Shown piece after piece: positions 1 through 9,765 of a DNA stretch of 64,000 nt. A model generated the notes under the pieces. That model made no database searches and was not told the DNA's origin. It saw only the letters and a program-made list of their open reading frames with translations. Made by a program: the position numbers and the translations under genes. The stretch comes from Nemopilema nomurai (taxonomy: Eukaryota > Cnidaria > Scyphozoa > Rhizostomeae > Rhizostomatidae), in assembly GCA_003864495.1 (NCBI GenBank), contig ML133432.1, positions 2,282,095 to 2,346,094 of the forward strand, read 5' to 3'. The first letter of the stretch is position 1; the number at the start of each line of letters is the position of its first letter.

Positions 1-699
1 TATTAACAGTTTATTTTGGTTTCAATAACACTCAGATCATAGAAATGTAAATGAAATTGCAAAGAATTAAAAAACAAGGGAAATGGATAAGAAAAGAAAA
101 TACACTAGGGATAAAAATGGGAAAATTTGGTTTATAGCATGTCAATAGCAGGACAGACTTTCTTGAAGGTAATGTTTTACTTTATTCTTAAAAGATATTT
201 TGTTGGCTCCCTTCAAATCTAGTGATAAAGAATTCCAAAATTAGATACCATCAAATGTAAGAAAATTTCTTTTAGATGGTTGATATTGCCTTTTGGGAAA
301 AACCAAGGTCTAAAGACTATCTTGTATTGTAAGGATGCAGTTTTCTTATTTTTACACATTCTTGTCCAAGGATAGTGTAACTTGTCTCCTTACTTATTTG
401 TAGCATAAACTTTTCTGACTAAAGTTTGTTTACTTTCCCAAGGTTCAATAGTATAAATCAATTAAAATGGAGTCACTGTGTGCAGTATATGCAGCAAAAT
501 CAGTTCCAATGTAGCTGACCCTGTTGCCATAGTCGTATGGGGGTAGCGCAAGGGCAGCCATGCGTACTTTTCTTAAAAATTGTCTGCGTAAATTTTTAAT
601 GATGTATAATATTTTTATAATAAATTGACTAAATTTAATGTTTACCACACATTGAATGAATATGACTATTGAAAAGGGTGACCAGAAGAGTATGAATAA
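1..699. other. No recognisable gene
   Basis: This stretch is AT-rich. Open frames are short and show no family motif. It may hold further exons of the minus-strand candidate gene that starts near 981, but I found no convincing acceptor or coding stretch. Confidence 0.4.
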
Positions 700-981
700 T
701 TATGACGTTACTTTTGTGGATCTATAAATAGAACAATAAGTCCAGAGACGCGTCTGGACAGGCCAACATTCAATTAGTGTCCAAGCCTTTGACATGCAAA
801 TAACTACAGTAAAAAATTTTCCCCACACCTGGTTCGATGGATTGACTGAAAAAAGTTTCGAAAAACCATCTGAAATGGCAACAAAATCAAATTCATCTCC
901 TTTTCCGAGAAGCTTGCTGTCATTCTCTGGAATATTCTCGAAGGAATTTTCTGCTGTCTCATGCTCCGAAGCTTCCGCCAT
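700..981 (-). CDS. Possible small or partial protein, divergent from the bZIP gene
   Basis: A minus-strand frame opens at an ATG at 981 with G at +4 and runs 93 residues to a stop at 700. The first 35 residues are acidic and hydrophilic (it begins MAEASEHETAENSFENIPEN). They are followed by a mixed stretch containing FSKLFSVNPSNQVWGKFF and a short hydrophobic run. I recognise no family. The amino-acid mix looks more protein-like than most random frames here. The start lies 268 bp from the bZIP start on the other strand, so the two could share a promoter. An ATTATAAG motif on the minus strand near 1030 is at a plausible TATA distance. The true 3' end could instead be a splice donor leading to exons beyond the left edge. 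Confidence 0.35.
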   Translation of the reverse strand: MAEASEHETAENSFENIPENDSKLLGKGDEFDFVAISDGFSKLFSVNPSNQVWGKFFTVVICMSKAWTLIECWPVQTRLWTYCSIYRSTKVTS

Positions 982-1048
982 GACTATTTGAATAACCAAA
1001 CCGAGGTTTTTATGACATCATTTTCTTATAATAGAAGTCATATGGTGT

Positions 1049-1058
1049 ATGATGCAAT
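1049..1058 (+). promoter_or_regulatory. C/EBP-ATF composite element (CARE-like)
   Basis: The 10-mer ATGATGCAAT fits the C/EBP-ATF composite consensus (TGATGxAAx) and, read on the other strand, the ATTGCATCAT site known from CHOP promoters. It is followed by a C/EBP-like half site TTGCAAC and the CRE half ACGTCA at about 1062-1073. It lies about 100 bp upstream of a TATA box and 190 bp upstream of the bZIP start codon. The sequence match is direct; the function is inferred. Confidence 0.55.
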
Positions 1059-1155
1059 GATTGCAACGTCAGTGGGCAACTTTGATTGGGCAAGAGGTGC
1101 GTCATGTGACATGGCTGGATAATTTTTTGCTTTGGCTTGCTAATCACAACTGCTT

Positions 1156-1161
1156 TATAAA
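1156..1161 (+). promoter_or_regulatory. TATA box of the bZIP gene
   Basis: TATAAA lies 88 bp before the bZIP ATG at 1249. An initiation site about 25-30 bp downstream would leave a 5' leader of about 60 nt. That leader contains a tandem 13 bp duplication (GACCTCGAAGGC-type, 1189-1213). An inverted CCAAT (ATTGG) lies near 1085. Confidence 0.55.
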
Positions 1162-1248
1162 GTTAGCAGAGAACACGGGAGCAAGACAGACCTCGAAGGC
1201 AGACCTCGAAGGCCGACCGATGAGATATTGGAGGACACATTGACAACG

Positions 1249-1572
1249 ATGAAGTATTCAAAGAGAGAGACAGAGGATGACTACAGGAAAATAAGAGAAC
1301 GGAACAATGTAGCTGTCAGGAGAAGTCGCGAAAAGTCAAGGAAAAAGATCGAAGAGACCAAAGAACGTGTTGCACTGCTAAAAAAGGAGAATATGGAACT
1401 GACAAACCAACTGGAGGTTTTGAACAGAGAATTGAAGTTCCTGAAAGAATTGTTCGATACCAAGTTTTGCAATCATAAGTGTGATGAGTTGGATAACATA
1501 TCACTTGATGATTTGCCAGAAGTCGACAACTTATTTTTGGTGCAAGCACTTCAAGCATCACCTTGTTCGTAG
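1249..1572 (+). CDS. C/EBP-type bZIP transcription factor
   Basis: This encodes a nuclear DNA-binding protein of 107 residues in a single exon. The first ATG is at 1249; the frame is open upstream but has no earlier ATG. Residues about 12-33 form the basic region, with the C/EBP signature RERNNVAVRRSREKSRKK. The asparagine pair and the AVRRSR core are the DNA-contacting residues of this family. A leucine zipper follows (about 40-68; VALLKKENMELTNQLEVL, then RELKFLKELF). The tail is short and acidic (DELDNISLDDLPEVDN). It is much shorter than vertebrate C/EBP alpha or beta because it lacks the N-terminal activation domain. It therefore resembles C/EBP gamma or CHOP in architecture and is likely to act as a heterodimer partner. 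The TATA box and CARE-like site upstream suggest stress-inducible, possibly auto-regulated, expression. Family assignment is strong; the exact orthologue is not resolved. Confidence 0.9.
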   Translation: MKYSKRETEDDYRKIRERNNVAVRRSREKSRKKIEETKERVALLKKENMELTNQLEVLNRELKFLKELFDTKFCNHKCDELDNISLDDLPEVDNLFLVQALQASPCS

Positions 1573-2500
1573 CTATGTAGCAATGCAAGCAAGTGACGCT
1601 TGAAAACAGATAACACAGATGCAAGAAAAAGTGCCACTGGAATGTAAAAACTGGGACAGCTTATTGACTTTGGTACTATGATCCTGTGGACAAAATATTT
1701 CAACTGATATGCAGAATGCACGGAATAACCAAACTGTTTTGTGTTGACATTTTCAGTTGGAAAAAATATGACTTGGTACTTAATCGTAATTGTGACGTCA
1801 GTTATTTCCACACAAGGTTTTTCCCTTCATTAAAATGATTTCCCTCTTTCTTTTGGAGTTACTAACATGTCATTATGCTTTAGAATTTCCCCACACATAA
1901 GGGTACCTCCTATTAGAAAAAGAACTATAAACTTTCTATAGCATTTTATTTCCGTTCCCAACGTCCCACCAACACTTTCCTTGATTAATTTGCTACTTTT
2001 TTGGAAAACGTCTGTAATCCCCCCCCCCCCTTGTTCTTGACCCGTATATATCATGGCTTCCAAGCCTGAACTTGTGTAATATATTATAGTATTCAACGAA
2101 GTAGCACTATGTAGACTAAAAGTATTAATATTTTGTATTTAAAATACTATATAGTGTATCATTAGATTGCATTTTCTAAATTTTCACTTAAAGCAATACT
2201 AGTTTCAAAAAAGAAAAAGCCTCTAAATTTTATTATGTATGTATGACATGACGTTGTATCATTCGTGTGATTTATCCTTATTGTTTTGAAAGTGCAGTTG
2301 TGGTTGTTGTTGTTGTTGTCGTCAGTTATCGCTGCAGTTCACGGCTTTACCCTCCTGATGCGGTTGTCGCAACACCAAGAAAAATTCAATTATGAATCAG
2401 CAACTCAAGATCTAATTAATGCATAATTCATTCAAATGAAAATCTTGACAGATTAATTCCCAAATATCAGTTGAAAGAAATTGGAAATTATTTCCTTGTT
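1573..2500. other. 3' UTR/intergenic; low-complexity tracts
   Basis: This holds the likely 3' UTR of the bZIP gene and the spacer to the convergent 75-residue gene. It contains a C-tract of 10 at about 2020-2029, a GTT/TTG run near 2297-2320, and no recognisable coding motif. Confidence 0.4.
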
Positions 2501-3328
2501 TTAACGAGCATCATAAAGCAATCCCTTTGTCCGCGCTTCCCATTTGTCATGTCTGCTCTCAATCTGAAGATTCGCAATGAAGAAAACTTTGCAAATTAGA
2601 AACTCTTTAGAATCCAATATATTATAATGTGTAAAAAAGAAGAAGATATGATACGAAAGATTAGAAGAAGATATGACACGTAGCAAAGAAGAAGTTAAGA
2701 AGCAATTGTTTTTCACCCTATCTTTAAAAAATAATTTTCCTTTTCGCCAAATTTTCTAAGTATAAAGATTTAACGTTGCGTTTAAACAGTTTCTTACTTC
2801 CATGCTTGTACTCTTTATATGGCTGTGTCTTCAACATCATGTGCTTTTATTTTAGAATTACTCACAAATGATTGAACGTAATATTGCAAATGAGAGTACT
2901 TGTTTCGTCTTACGCTCTTCGGTATATGAACATTGAATGACACAGTAAAAGAAATTACAAATGATGAAAACATTGATATCCAGTCGCGTATCAAAGCCTT
3001 TTTCATTCCCTTATTTAGCAAATTTGCAGCAGTAAGAAATCTTTATCGAATCTTAATCTAGCTTCATACTCTAGCATTTCGATTGTACTAGTTTTGCAAG
3101 AAGGGCCGAGTTTGCAAATTATTTAGATTATTCTTGAAGACAAGGGAAAATTGGTGTCCTTACTTTGTCAATATTTTCTATCCAAAAACGGTAGGTGTCC
3201 ACTGAGGTCATTAGGTTTCTATGCAAATGGTCTTCAATCACATGGTCTTGTAAAGTACACTTTATAGCAGCTTTGATGTTCTCGCTTTCTTGAACTTTCG
3301 CTTCCATGCTATCCAGAATAGTCGGCAT
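2501..3328 (-). CDS. Two-exon gene for a 75-residue helical protein, unknown function
   Basis: Exon 1 runs from the ATG at 3328 to 3164. An in-frame TAA lies just upstream of the ATG, and the exon ends in the donor GTAAGG. Exon 2 runs from 2563 to the stop at 2501 and follows the acceptor TTCAG. Both exons are in phase 0, so they join cleanly to 75 residues plus stop. The protein is hydrophilic and predicted helical. It starts MPTILDSMEAKVQESENIKA, continues through a central TSVDTYRFWIENIDK, and ends in ESRHDKWEARTKGLLYDAR. There is no signal peptide, membrane segment or metal motif. I do not recognise the family; small coiled-coil subunits of larger complexes look like this. The 600 bp intron holds nothing notable. 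The clean splice sites, matching phase and coding-like composition support a real gene. Confidence 0.55.
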
Positions 3329-3342
3329 TGCTGGCGCAGTTT

Positions 3343-6190
3343 AAGTTGTGTCGACGCATTCATTGCAGTACCCTGGGTACCAGACCCACTAGGGTATCAT
3401 TGCAGTAGCTAAGTAGCAAATTATCGATGCAGAGCCGACTAAACCGTGGTCATGATTTGCACAAGTTGCCTCTGATATAGTACCCTAATGCCCGGAAGAA
3501 AGGGAAATAGCTGACTGTCCTTGCTGGTGAAGCAAATACACTGCAATGTAGTGCATATAAACTCTTTTCACAGTTACAAAATATCCAGATGAAACTGTAT
3601 AACAAGTGATTGGTAGAACTCCTGTGACAGATGTGTTTATCTGTGTTTTCCTGATACTTGTGGTGTAAATCGTGTTGGAAAACAGAGACCTCCTTGATGG
3701 GGGATTCAAATATACAGGGATAACATAAAGCTTCAAATTGCAATACTTGCATTTTTGCAATATTTTTCGAAATTGTAGTCAGTCATATTAAATCATATGG
3801 GCCAAGAGCTTAGTAGCGAAGCTGACTTGAATTTTTCTTTCTCTTTTTTCAGACCACAGGACGGGGAATTTCCTAAAGTCAATGTGTAATTCTGTCATAT
3901 GGCAATCAGCTTTTCTCTGAGAATGCTTGCTTCTATTTATGGTTGAAGTTCCGCCTTTCTCCGAATATGTCGTAATCTTGCGTAACCTACCTTGGGGGAA
4001 ATTTTTTTAGCTAATTGTAATAATGTAACAATTTATTGTAATAACTTGCAAATATTTTGCAATAATTTCAGCCAATTACAATATTCGAACTTTTGTAAAT
4101 AGTGACCACCACCAATCACACACTTGATTAAATCACTTGCTTTACAATTATGTACCTCAGTTGTTACAATAGATATGTTTTCTAATATTCAAAATGTTCT
4201 GGTATAGAAAGCCATTGTGGTTCTAAGTCATGTCAAGTCGCTTCACTCACTCTTCTTTAGTTGATTTTATTATCGCCTGTTTCATTTAGTCGTAGAAAGG
4301 ACCACAGTGGCAGCGCCAGCCGAATTTCTATAGGACCACGTCCTTTTCAATGACGAGAAACGCCCTTTTATTTGTAGGAAACGCCCTTTTCATTAATTTT
4401 AAACACCCTTTTACCTATGGAAATGACAACGTTTGCAGCAATTGAGGCTTTTCATTCCTTGCGTACCAGACCCAGGGTAGCTTTTCAACTGCTTGTCTAC
4501 AGAGTAGCCCGGCTGTCAAAATCGTTTTATTCCCAGAATTTACTTTTACAGAAAAGTGGAGAAACTGCTGCCCAGCCCGATTGCTATCAAGCTTATAAAA
4601 TTTAGCTATTGCCTCGATTTTTGACAAATTTGTTGAACAGAGACTGCGTGCCAGGGCATTTTAAGGCTTTTTGAGTGGTGGGGCGTTTTTCTAAATGACC
4701 CACACTTATACACTACCAAAAATGACGTAGGAAACGACACAGAACTCTTTGGATTTGTGCTTCAGATTGTGATGTATACTACTGAACTATTTCAGGGTTG
4801 AGACTTTTGCCTCCAAGATATGACACAGCCGCAAGTCCTCGAATAAGCCTCGGGAGCTTATTTCGCAAGAAATATTTTAGGGTGGGGGCTTATTCGAGGG
4901 GGGGGGGGGCTTAGTGGAGAGTGGGGACTTATTTGTTGACAGCAAGAAACACTACCAGCACTGATGGCTGTTATGCTAAAAATGGGCTCAAAACACGAGA
5001 CACGACGGGATATATTAATTTCAAGGCAGTTTCCCTTGCATTGAAACACTAAGATTTTGGTAAATTGAGCAATGAATCGAGTTACAAGGTGGATAAATGA
5101 GAAATATAGTGATATAAAGATTGCTATCAACATCGATTGAGCCCCCGAATTTATTACCAGCCTTTTAAAACACCGGTTATCTTTAAGGGCCACAAAATGG
5201 CCGACATTTAGGGCAAATGTAGCATTTTTCTCTTCAGTGGTGGGGGAACGCGTAGGGCCCGGCGGGGCAATTCCCCCACCACACAGTATGTCAAAATGCT
5301 CTACTGTGTGCATGAGAAGCCGCTGCACGTGACATCATTTCACATGCTTGGTCAGAAAAGCGCTTGTCGAGTTCACTCAGCATTGTATCTAAAAGTAGAG
5401 CTCTCGCCCGAAGCATTCCAAATCTAGTTCACCATCTGGTCCATTGCATGGGCACATCATTCTGTTTTAGTATGAGGAAATGAAAATACCTCACAAAGAT
5501 CTCACCCTCCCCCCATCGTTTTCTCCTCGAATTGAGCCGAATTGTAAAATTGATCCTGACGAGAGGTTGGGGAGCCCATTCTCCCCCCAGTTCCCCCCGT
5601 GGCGCCGCATTATTATTCAAACTTCAGACATTGTTCCATTGTTTCGTATTAGGACGTTAGCTAGTTTACCTAATTTAAGCAGCATATGTAGCATATTACA
5701 TCATCAAGAAGTGGTATCAAATGGGCCTTTGGTACTAACAAAACACCAGCTGCAACTAATGCACCAATGTGCATTAATAAAATCGGTATAAATGGAGCAA
5801 AATTTCTTGCATGCCTCTAGGGAAAATAGAGATTTTAACTAGAAAAGAGAGAAATGCTGGATTCAGACTGGCACTATTTGCTCCGCAACTGACCTAAGCA
5901 GGTGTTTTCAGGTACATCTACCAAGTGAAACACAACGGAGTGGAATATAAGAATAGGTGCCAGCCTTCGCAACGCGGCAATGCCTGATGAGCTGTGCACA
6001 CGTGACTATTCCAATGAGGTCATTGTAGTGTAGAAGGTTTCGATTCCTAGCTTTCTAGGCGCTTTAACTCGGTAGTCGCTGATGCATCTTTGAGGTGCAT
6101 CAACAGCTGGGAGCATTAAACGTCAAATGACCACAATTTCAAAAACAGGTATCCTGTCGCTTTGTACGAAGAATGCCGTGACGCTGATGA
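3343..6190. other. Intergenic, with interspersed-repeat remnant
   Basis: No gene is recognised. At about 4845-5330 there is a GC-richer block with G-tracts (CTTATTCGAGGGGGG type) and degraded minus-strand frames. It resembles an interspersed repeat, and similar G-rich CTTATTAGAG or CTAATAAAGAG phrases recur at 57430-57540. Nothing else was supported. Confidence 0.35.
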
Positions 6191-6194
6191 TGCA

Positions 6195-6493
6195 TATATA
6201 GCAGTTTCATAGCATCTGCTACACCCATCGTTCTAGTTCAAGGCTTGGGTAGCTTTTTGGAATGGAAAGAAACCGTTATAAAGTTGTACTTGTCAAGAAA
6301 ATACCGCATCACCTCAGACTTTCTTCCCAACTGAAAGTTGACAAAATTGCAAGCAGCGGTAGTGATTCAGCCACAGCGGCAAAACGTGATGATGTTCAGC
6401 TGGGCTTTTATGTTCAGAATCATAAATTTCCAGCCAAACACCATTTCGCTTATAGATTCTACAGAACAATAACACCTGTACTTCACCAATAAA
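6195..6493 (+). CDS. Weak candidate: TATA-driven mini-gene of 76 residues
   Basis: A TATATA motif at 6195-6200 lies 62 bp before an ATG at 6262 (TGGAATGG context). The frame encodes 76 basic residues (MERNRYKVVLVKKIPHH...) and stops at 6490-6492. An AATAAA signal at 6488-6493 overlaps the stop codon. The ordered TATA box, ATG, stop and poly(A) signal is suggestive, but the protein has no family motif and a frame of this length occurs by chance in AT-rich DNA. Confidence 0.2.
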
Positions 6494-9400
6494 AGCTTTT
6501 ATTGCCACAATATCCGTATCTCATTATCTTCTCTTATAAAGGATTGATTGTTTTTGCGAGAAGCCGTGCCAACTTCCCTTCTGGCAATGGTACAATACTT
6601 TTTTGCATCATTGACTTCGTAATGACGTCGAGTCAACGTCATTTCGTGGCCGCATGCAATAGAAATCGGTACCGTAATTACAGGAAAATGAGCATGCCTT
6701 GCATAGCAAAAAAGTTTCGGAAGAGCGTCGCTATATAGATAGATATATATATATAGAAATTTGTCTTTTGATACTTCTGTAGCACAGTGCTCAATACGTG
6801 TCATAGATACATCTCCCGAAGAGTTACTTACGAAACAGGCTTGTAGAGATAAACCATGTAGTTTTACTTTCTTCAATCTATGATATATATATATATATGC
6901 GTTCCCCTCGACCCACTACATTGTGTACTCAATTCTTCGTACACCAAAACGCTGCTACATCATTAGACATTGATGGCTTCCAGTTGGATGGAAAAGGTTG
7001 GAAGTTGTGATTAAAATGCCCTACGACTTAACGCATTAGATATTTTTAAGCAAGACACATTCCTTAGAGATAATCAAGCTCTGGCCTGCATAAGTTTCAT
7101 CTGGCAGCTCAAGTACGTATACTTCTTGGAAAGCGCCTTCTTTGCACCTAATTTGCTGGTGCTTTACGCGTTTCGCTATAGAGAGAAAGCAAAGATAAAA
7201 TCAGTTTTTGATTTAGGTAAACTTAACTTCTTGTTTCGACGTTTTATTCTATCTTGCATGTCCTGCCAAATTGCAATAATTTGTATTAATACCGTTTGCT
7301 GCTCAGTTAAAAGAAAAAATAGATAGAGACGGTCTGTTTTCTTGACGCGATTAACTTACGAATATTCAGCCTCACACCATCCGTCGCATTTATTTGAGTT
7401 TTGGTTTCCCTAGCAAAAAAAACGTAAATAATTAAAGCATGTATGTCTTTTCGATCTCAGTGTTTTGCAGAAATTAATCCGTGGTCCAAAGTGCGATATG
7501 CTTTCTTTGATAGGAAGGTAAGCACATACATGCATTTTTTATATTTTGTGCAGGTGGACAGTAATCGAAAGGCTATTAAAAAATTAACAACACCGTATGA
7601 CAATGTTTACCACTCCAAACAGGTCCTCGTATGATTTAATCATTTTCGACGTTAAGTTGCGTCCGATCGGAGCACCATCCAGTGCAATCAGTTGCTTTCC
7701 CCTATCACGTCCAAACAGTGACGAAACTTTGACCCCAGAACCATCCCCTCCTGTCCGGCATTTTTGGTTGATCTCTTATTGGCAGGGGTAAGACTATTCA
7801 GCATTCATGGAAGTCGCGCTATACTGAAAATGATTGTTTATTGGCTTTGAGGGGAAACTAAAGATTTTTTAATTTAATACTTATTTTATTTATTGAACCA
7901 ATTGTTCTAAATTTGCATCGTACTAAAATCTAGTGGACTCCATTGCTCGAAGACCTGTCGGGTAAAATCGTGAAGAAGTAAGAGAAAGACATAATAGTAA
8001 AAAGGACAATAACGATAGCGAACAATGACCTACGTCATGGAAATAATAAGATTCGAAAGAAGAGTTTATTGGCACTCAAACGCCATAGAGCCGCATCCCC
8101 TTAATAAAGCGCCTCCAAGGTACGCCTAACGGCTGTATGCAAAAATATTTGTTTGTGACTTCCTGTTGAAGATGATCTTTTTGAACATGAAGAAATAGAG
8201 CCAGAATAAACAGCGTGCGGGGTCTGGCGGGTAAACATGTTGCGAATATGTCCTAACATTACGCTTTTAATTAACAAGGATCACTCGGACTGTAAACACG
8301 TCCAAAACTCTAGGTGGAACTTCTTAATATAACGAATAGAAAGAAAAACGTTACATGAATTCTGGGAGGAATGACTTCTATTGCTCTCAAGTATTAAATG
8401 CTCGAGAAATTAGGAGAACTGGCAATAGTTTTGGAAATGAACAGCGTAAGAGTTCGGATGGAGTGTGGTCAAAGTAGACATGGGGGACAGAAAGAGCATG
8501 CAGCAAAGCGTAATGAGGTGTTCAACAATTTTGTTTATTTTCAACAAAACCATGTTAAAGATCTTTCAACCTGCTGAGGATGTGTCCAACTACCAGTATA
8601 CAATCCCCCAATAAGAAATGGTTTGATTTGGTAGAGAAAGAGCGTTGGGTCATTGTGTTTGGGTGGGTCATTCAGGCTACCTTTTGGTCTCTTGCTATTC
8701 ATTTCAAGTATCTTCTTTCAGGCCTACTTGCATAAAGCTATTAGCTTTTAAATCTCCAAAAAAACCCCTTTAACACAGTTTTAAGGGAATTTATCGTAAT
8801 CGGCTAGGCATTTGAATTAGCTAGAAAAGTGCATTTGGTACAATTTCACATGCGCTAATATGAAAATGTTAGACACAAAAACCGAACGCCATATGCCTGA
8901 AGATGTAAGGTTGAGTAACAAGCTTATCCAATTATGTAGTAACTACACATTCTTTTTATTGCTTTGAAGTACAGCAAAGTTGATGGTCCTCTTGCGTGCT
9001 GTTTAAATAGATTGGCTCTGAGCATGTCTGTAGCCAAGTTACAAGCCAAATAGTGTATTGTCCTGCTTTTTGTTGTGAGGATGTCCTACTTGCTGTAGGG
9101 ATCTGTGATTACGACCCGGTGTTTACTGCGTTGTACAGCTGCAATGATTTGCAATAAGCAGGTGCTTGCAAATAACGATTGAAAATCAGCAGCTGCATTT
9201 GCTAATCCTGGCCTGCAGTCTGAGTTTTCAGATTATATTTACCAGGGGGCTTGCTTCGAGCAGCAAGTACCCGTTTCTCCTTGATTTCCATTTTGCCAAT
9301 TTACATTGCAGCATCATGTCAACTTTGCGCCATTCCGTTGCCTTTAATTTTGGACCCCATTGCACATCGCTCTTTTATCAAAAGTTTGACTTCGCTGTTA

Positions 9401-9649
9401 TCCAATTTAGCGCGTGATTTTTCAATGGAACACAAATAATATCTTTATGGGGAAGTATAAACTTTATACTCAATCTAGAGTCTTTAATTATTATCGCCTG
9501 GAATCACCTACAAACGTGCAAATATGATATTATGTACCGTGCGACCAATGTGCAAATGACTTCTATAAAATATAAAGTATGTTTTCCAGTTCCCTGAAGC
9601 TGGCCTAGACGACGGTTTTTAACCTTCAACTGTTTCGAATTGTTTTCAG
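6494..9649. other. No recognisable gene; TA-rich microsatellites
   Basis: TA-rich tracts lie at about 6735-6757 and 6880-6898. No open frame here has domain motifs or paired splice sites that I could support. Confidence 0.35.
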
Positions 9650-9765
9650 GTTTGACCTCCCTCACGACGCTGCTCAACGGCGTCAAACGGGGCCGGCACG
9701 AAGCTGATTTGCGCGTACTCGAGGCTGGCAAAAGATGGGTCAGCCTGCAGAGGCGTGCTTGTCTT
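9650..9765 (+). other. Exon-like segment (isolated)
   Basis: A 116 bp CpG-rich block is bounded by a good acceptor (TTGTTTTCAG) and a donor (GTAAGAGG) in otherwise AT-rich DNA. One frame is open through it (SLTTLLNGVKRGRHEADLRV in the middle). The partner exons were not found and the product is unknown. It could equally be an exon of a non-coding transcript. Confidence 0.25.

Noticed and set aside
4858..5328. 156-codon minus-strand frame
   Set aside because: Contains G/C-tract translations (poly-Pro) and sits in a probable interspersed repeat.
6499..6876. 125-codon minus-strand frame
   Set aside because: Includes a TA-microsatellite translation (YIYIYLY) and overlaps frames on the other strand.
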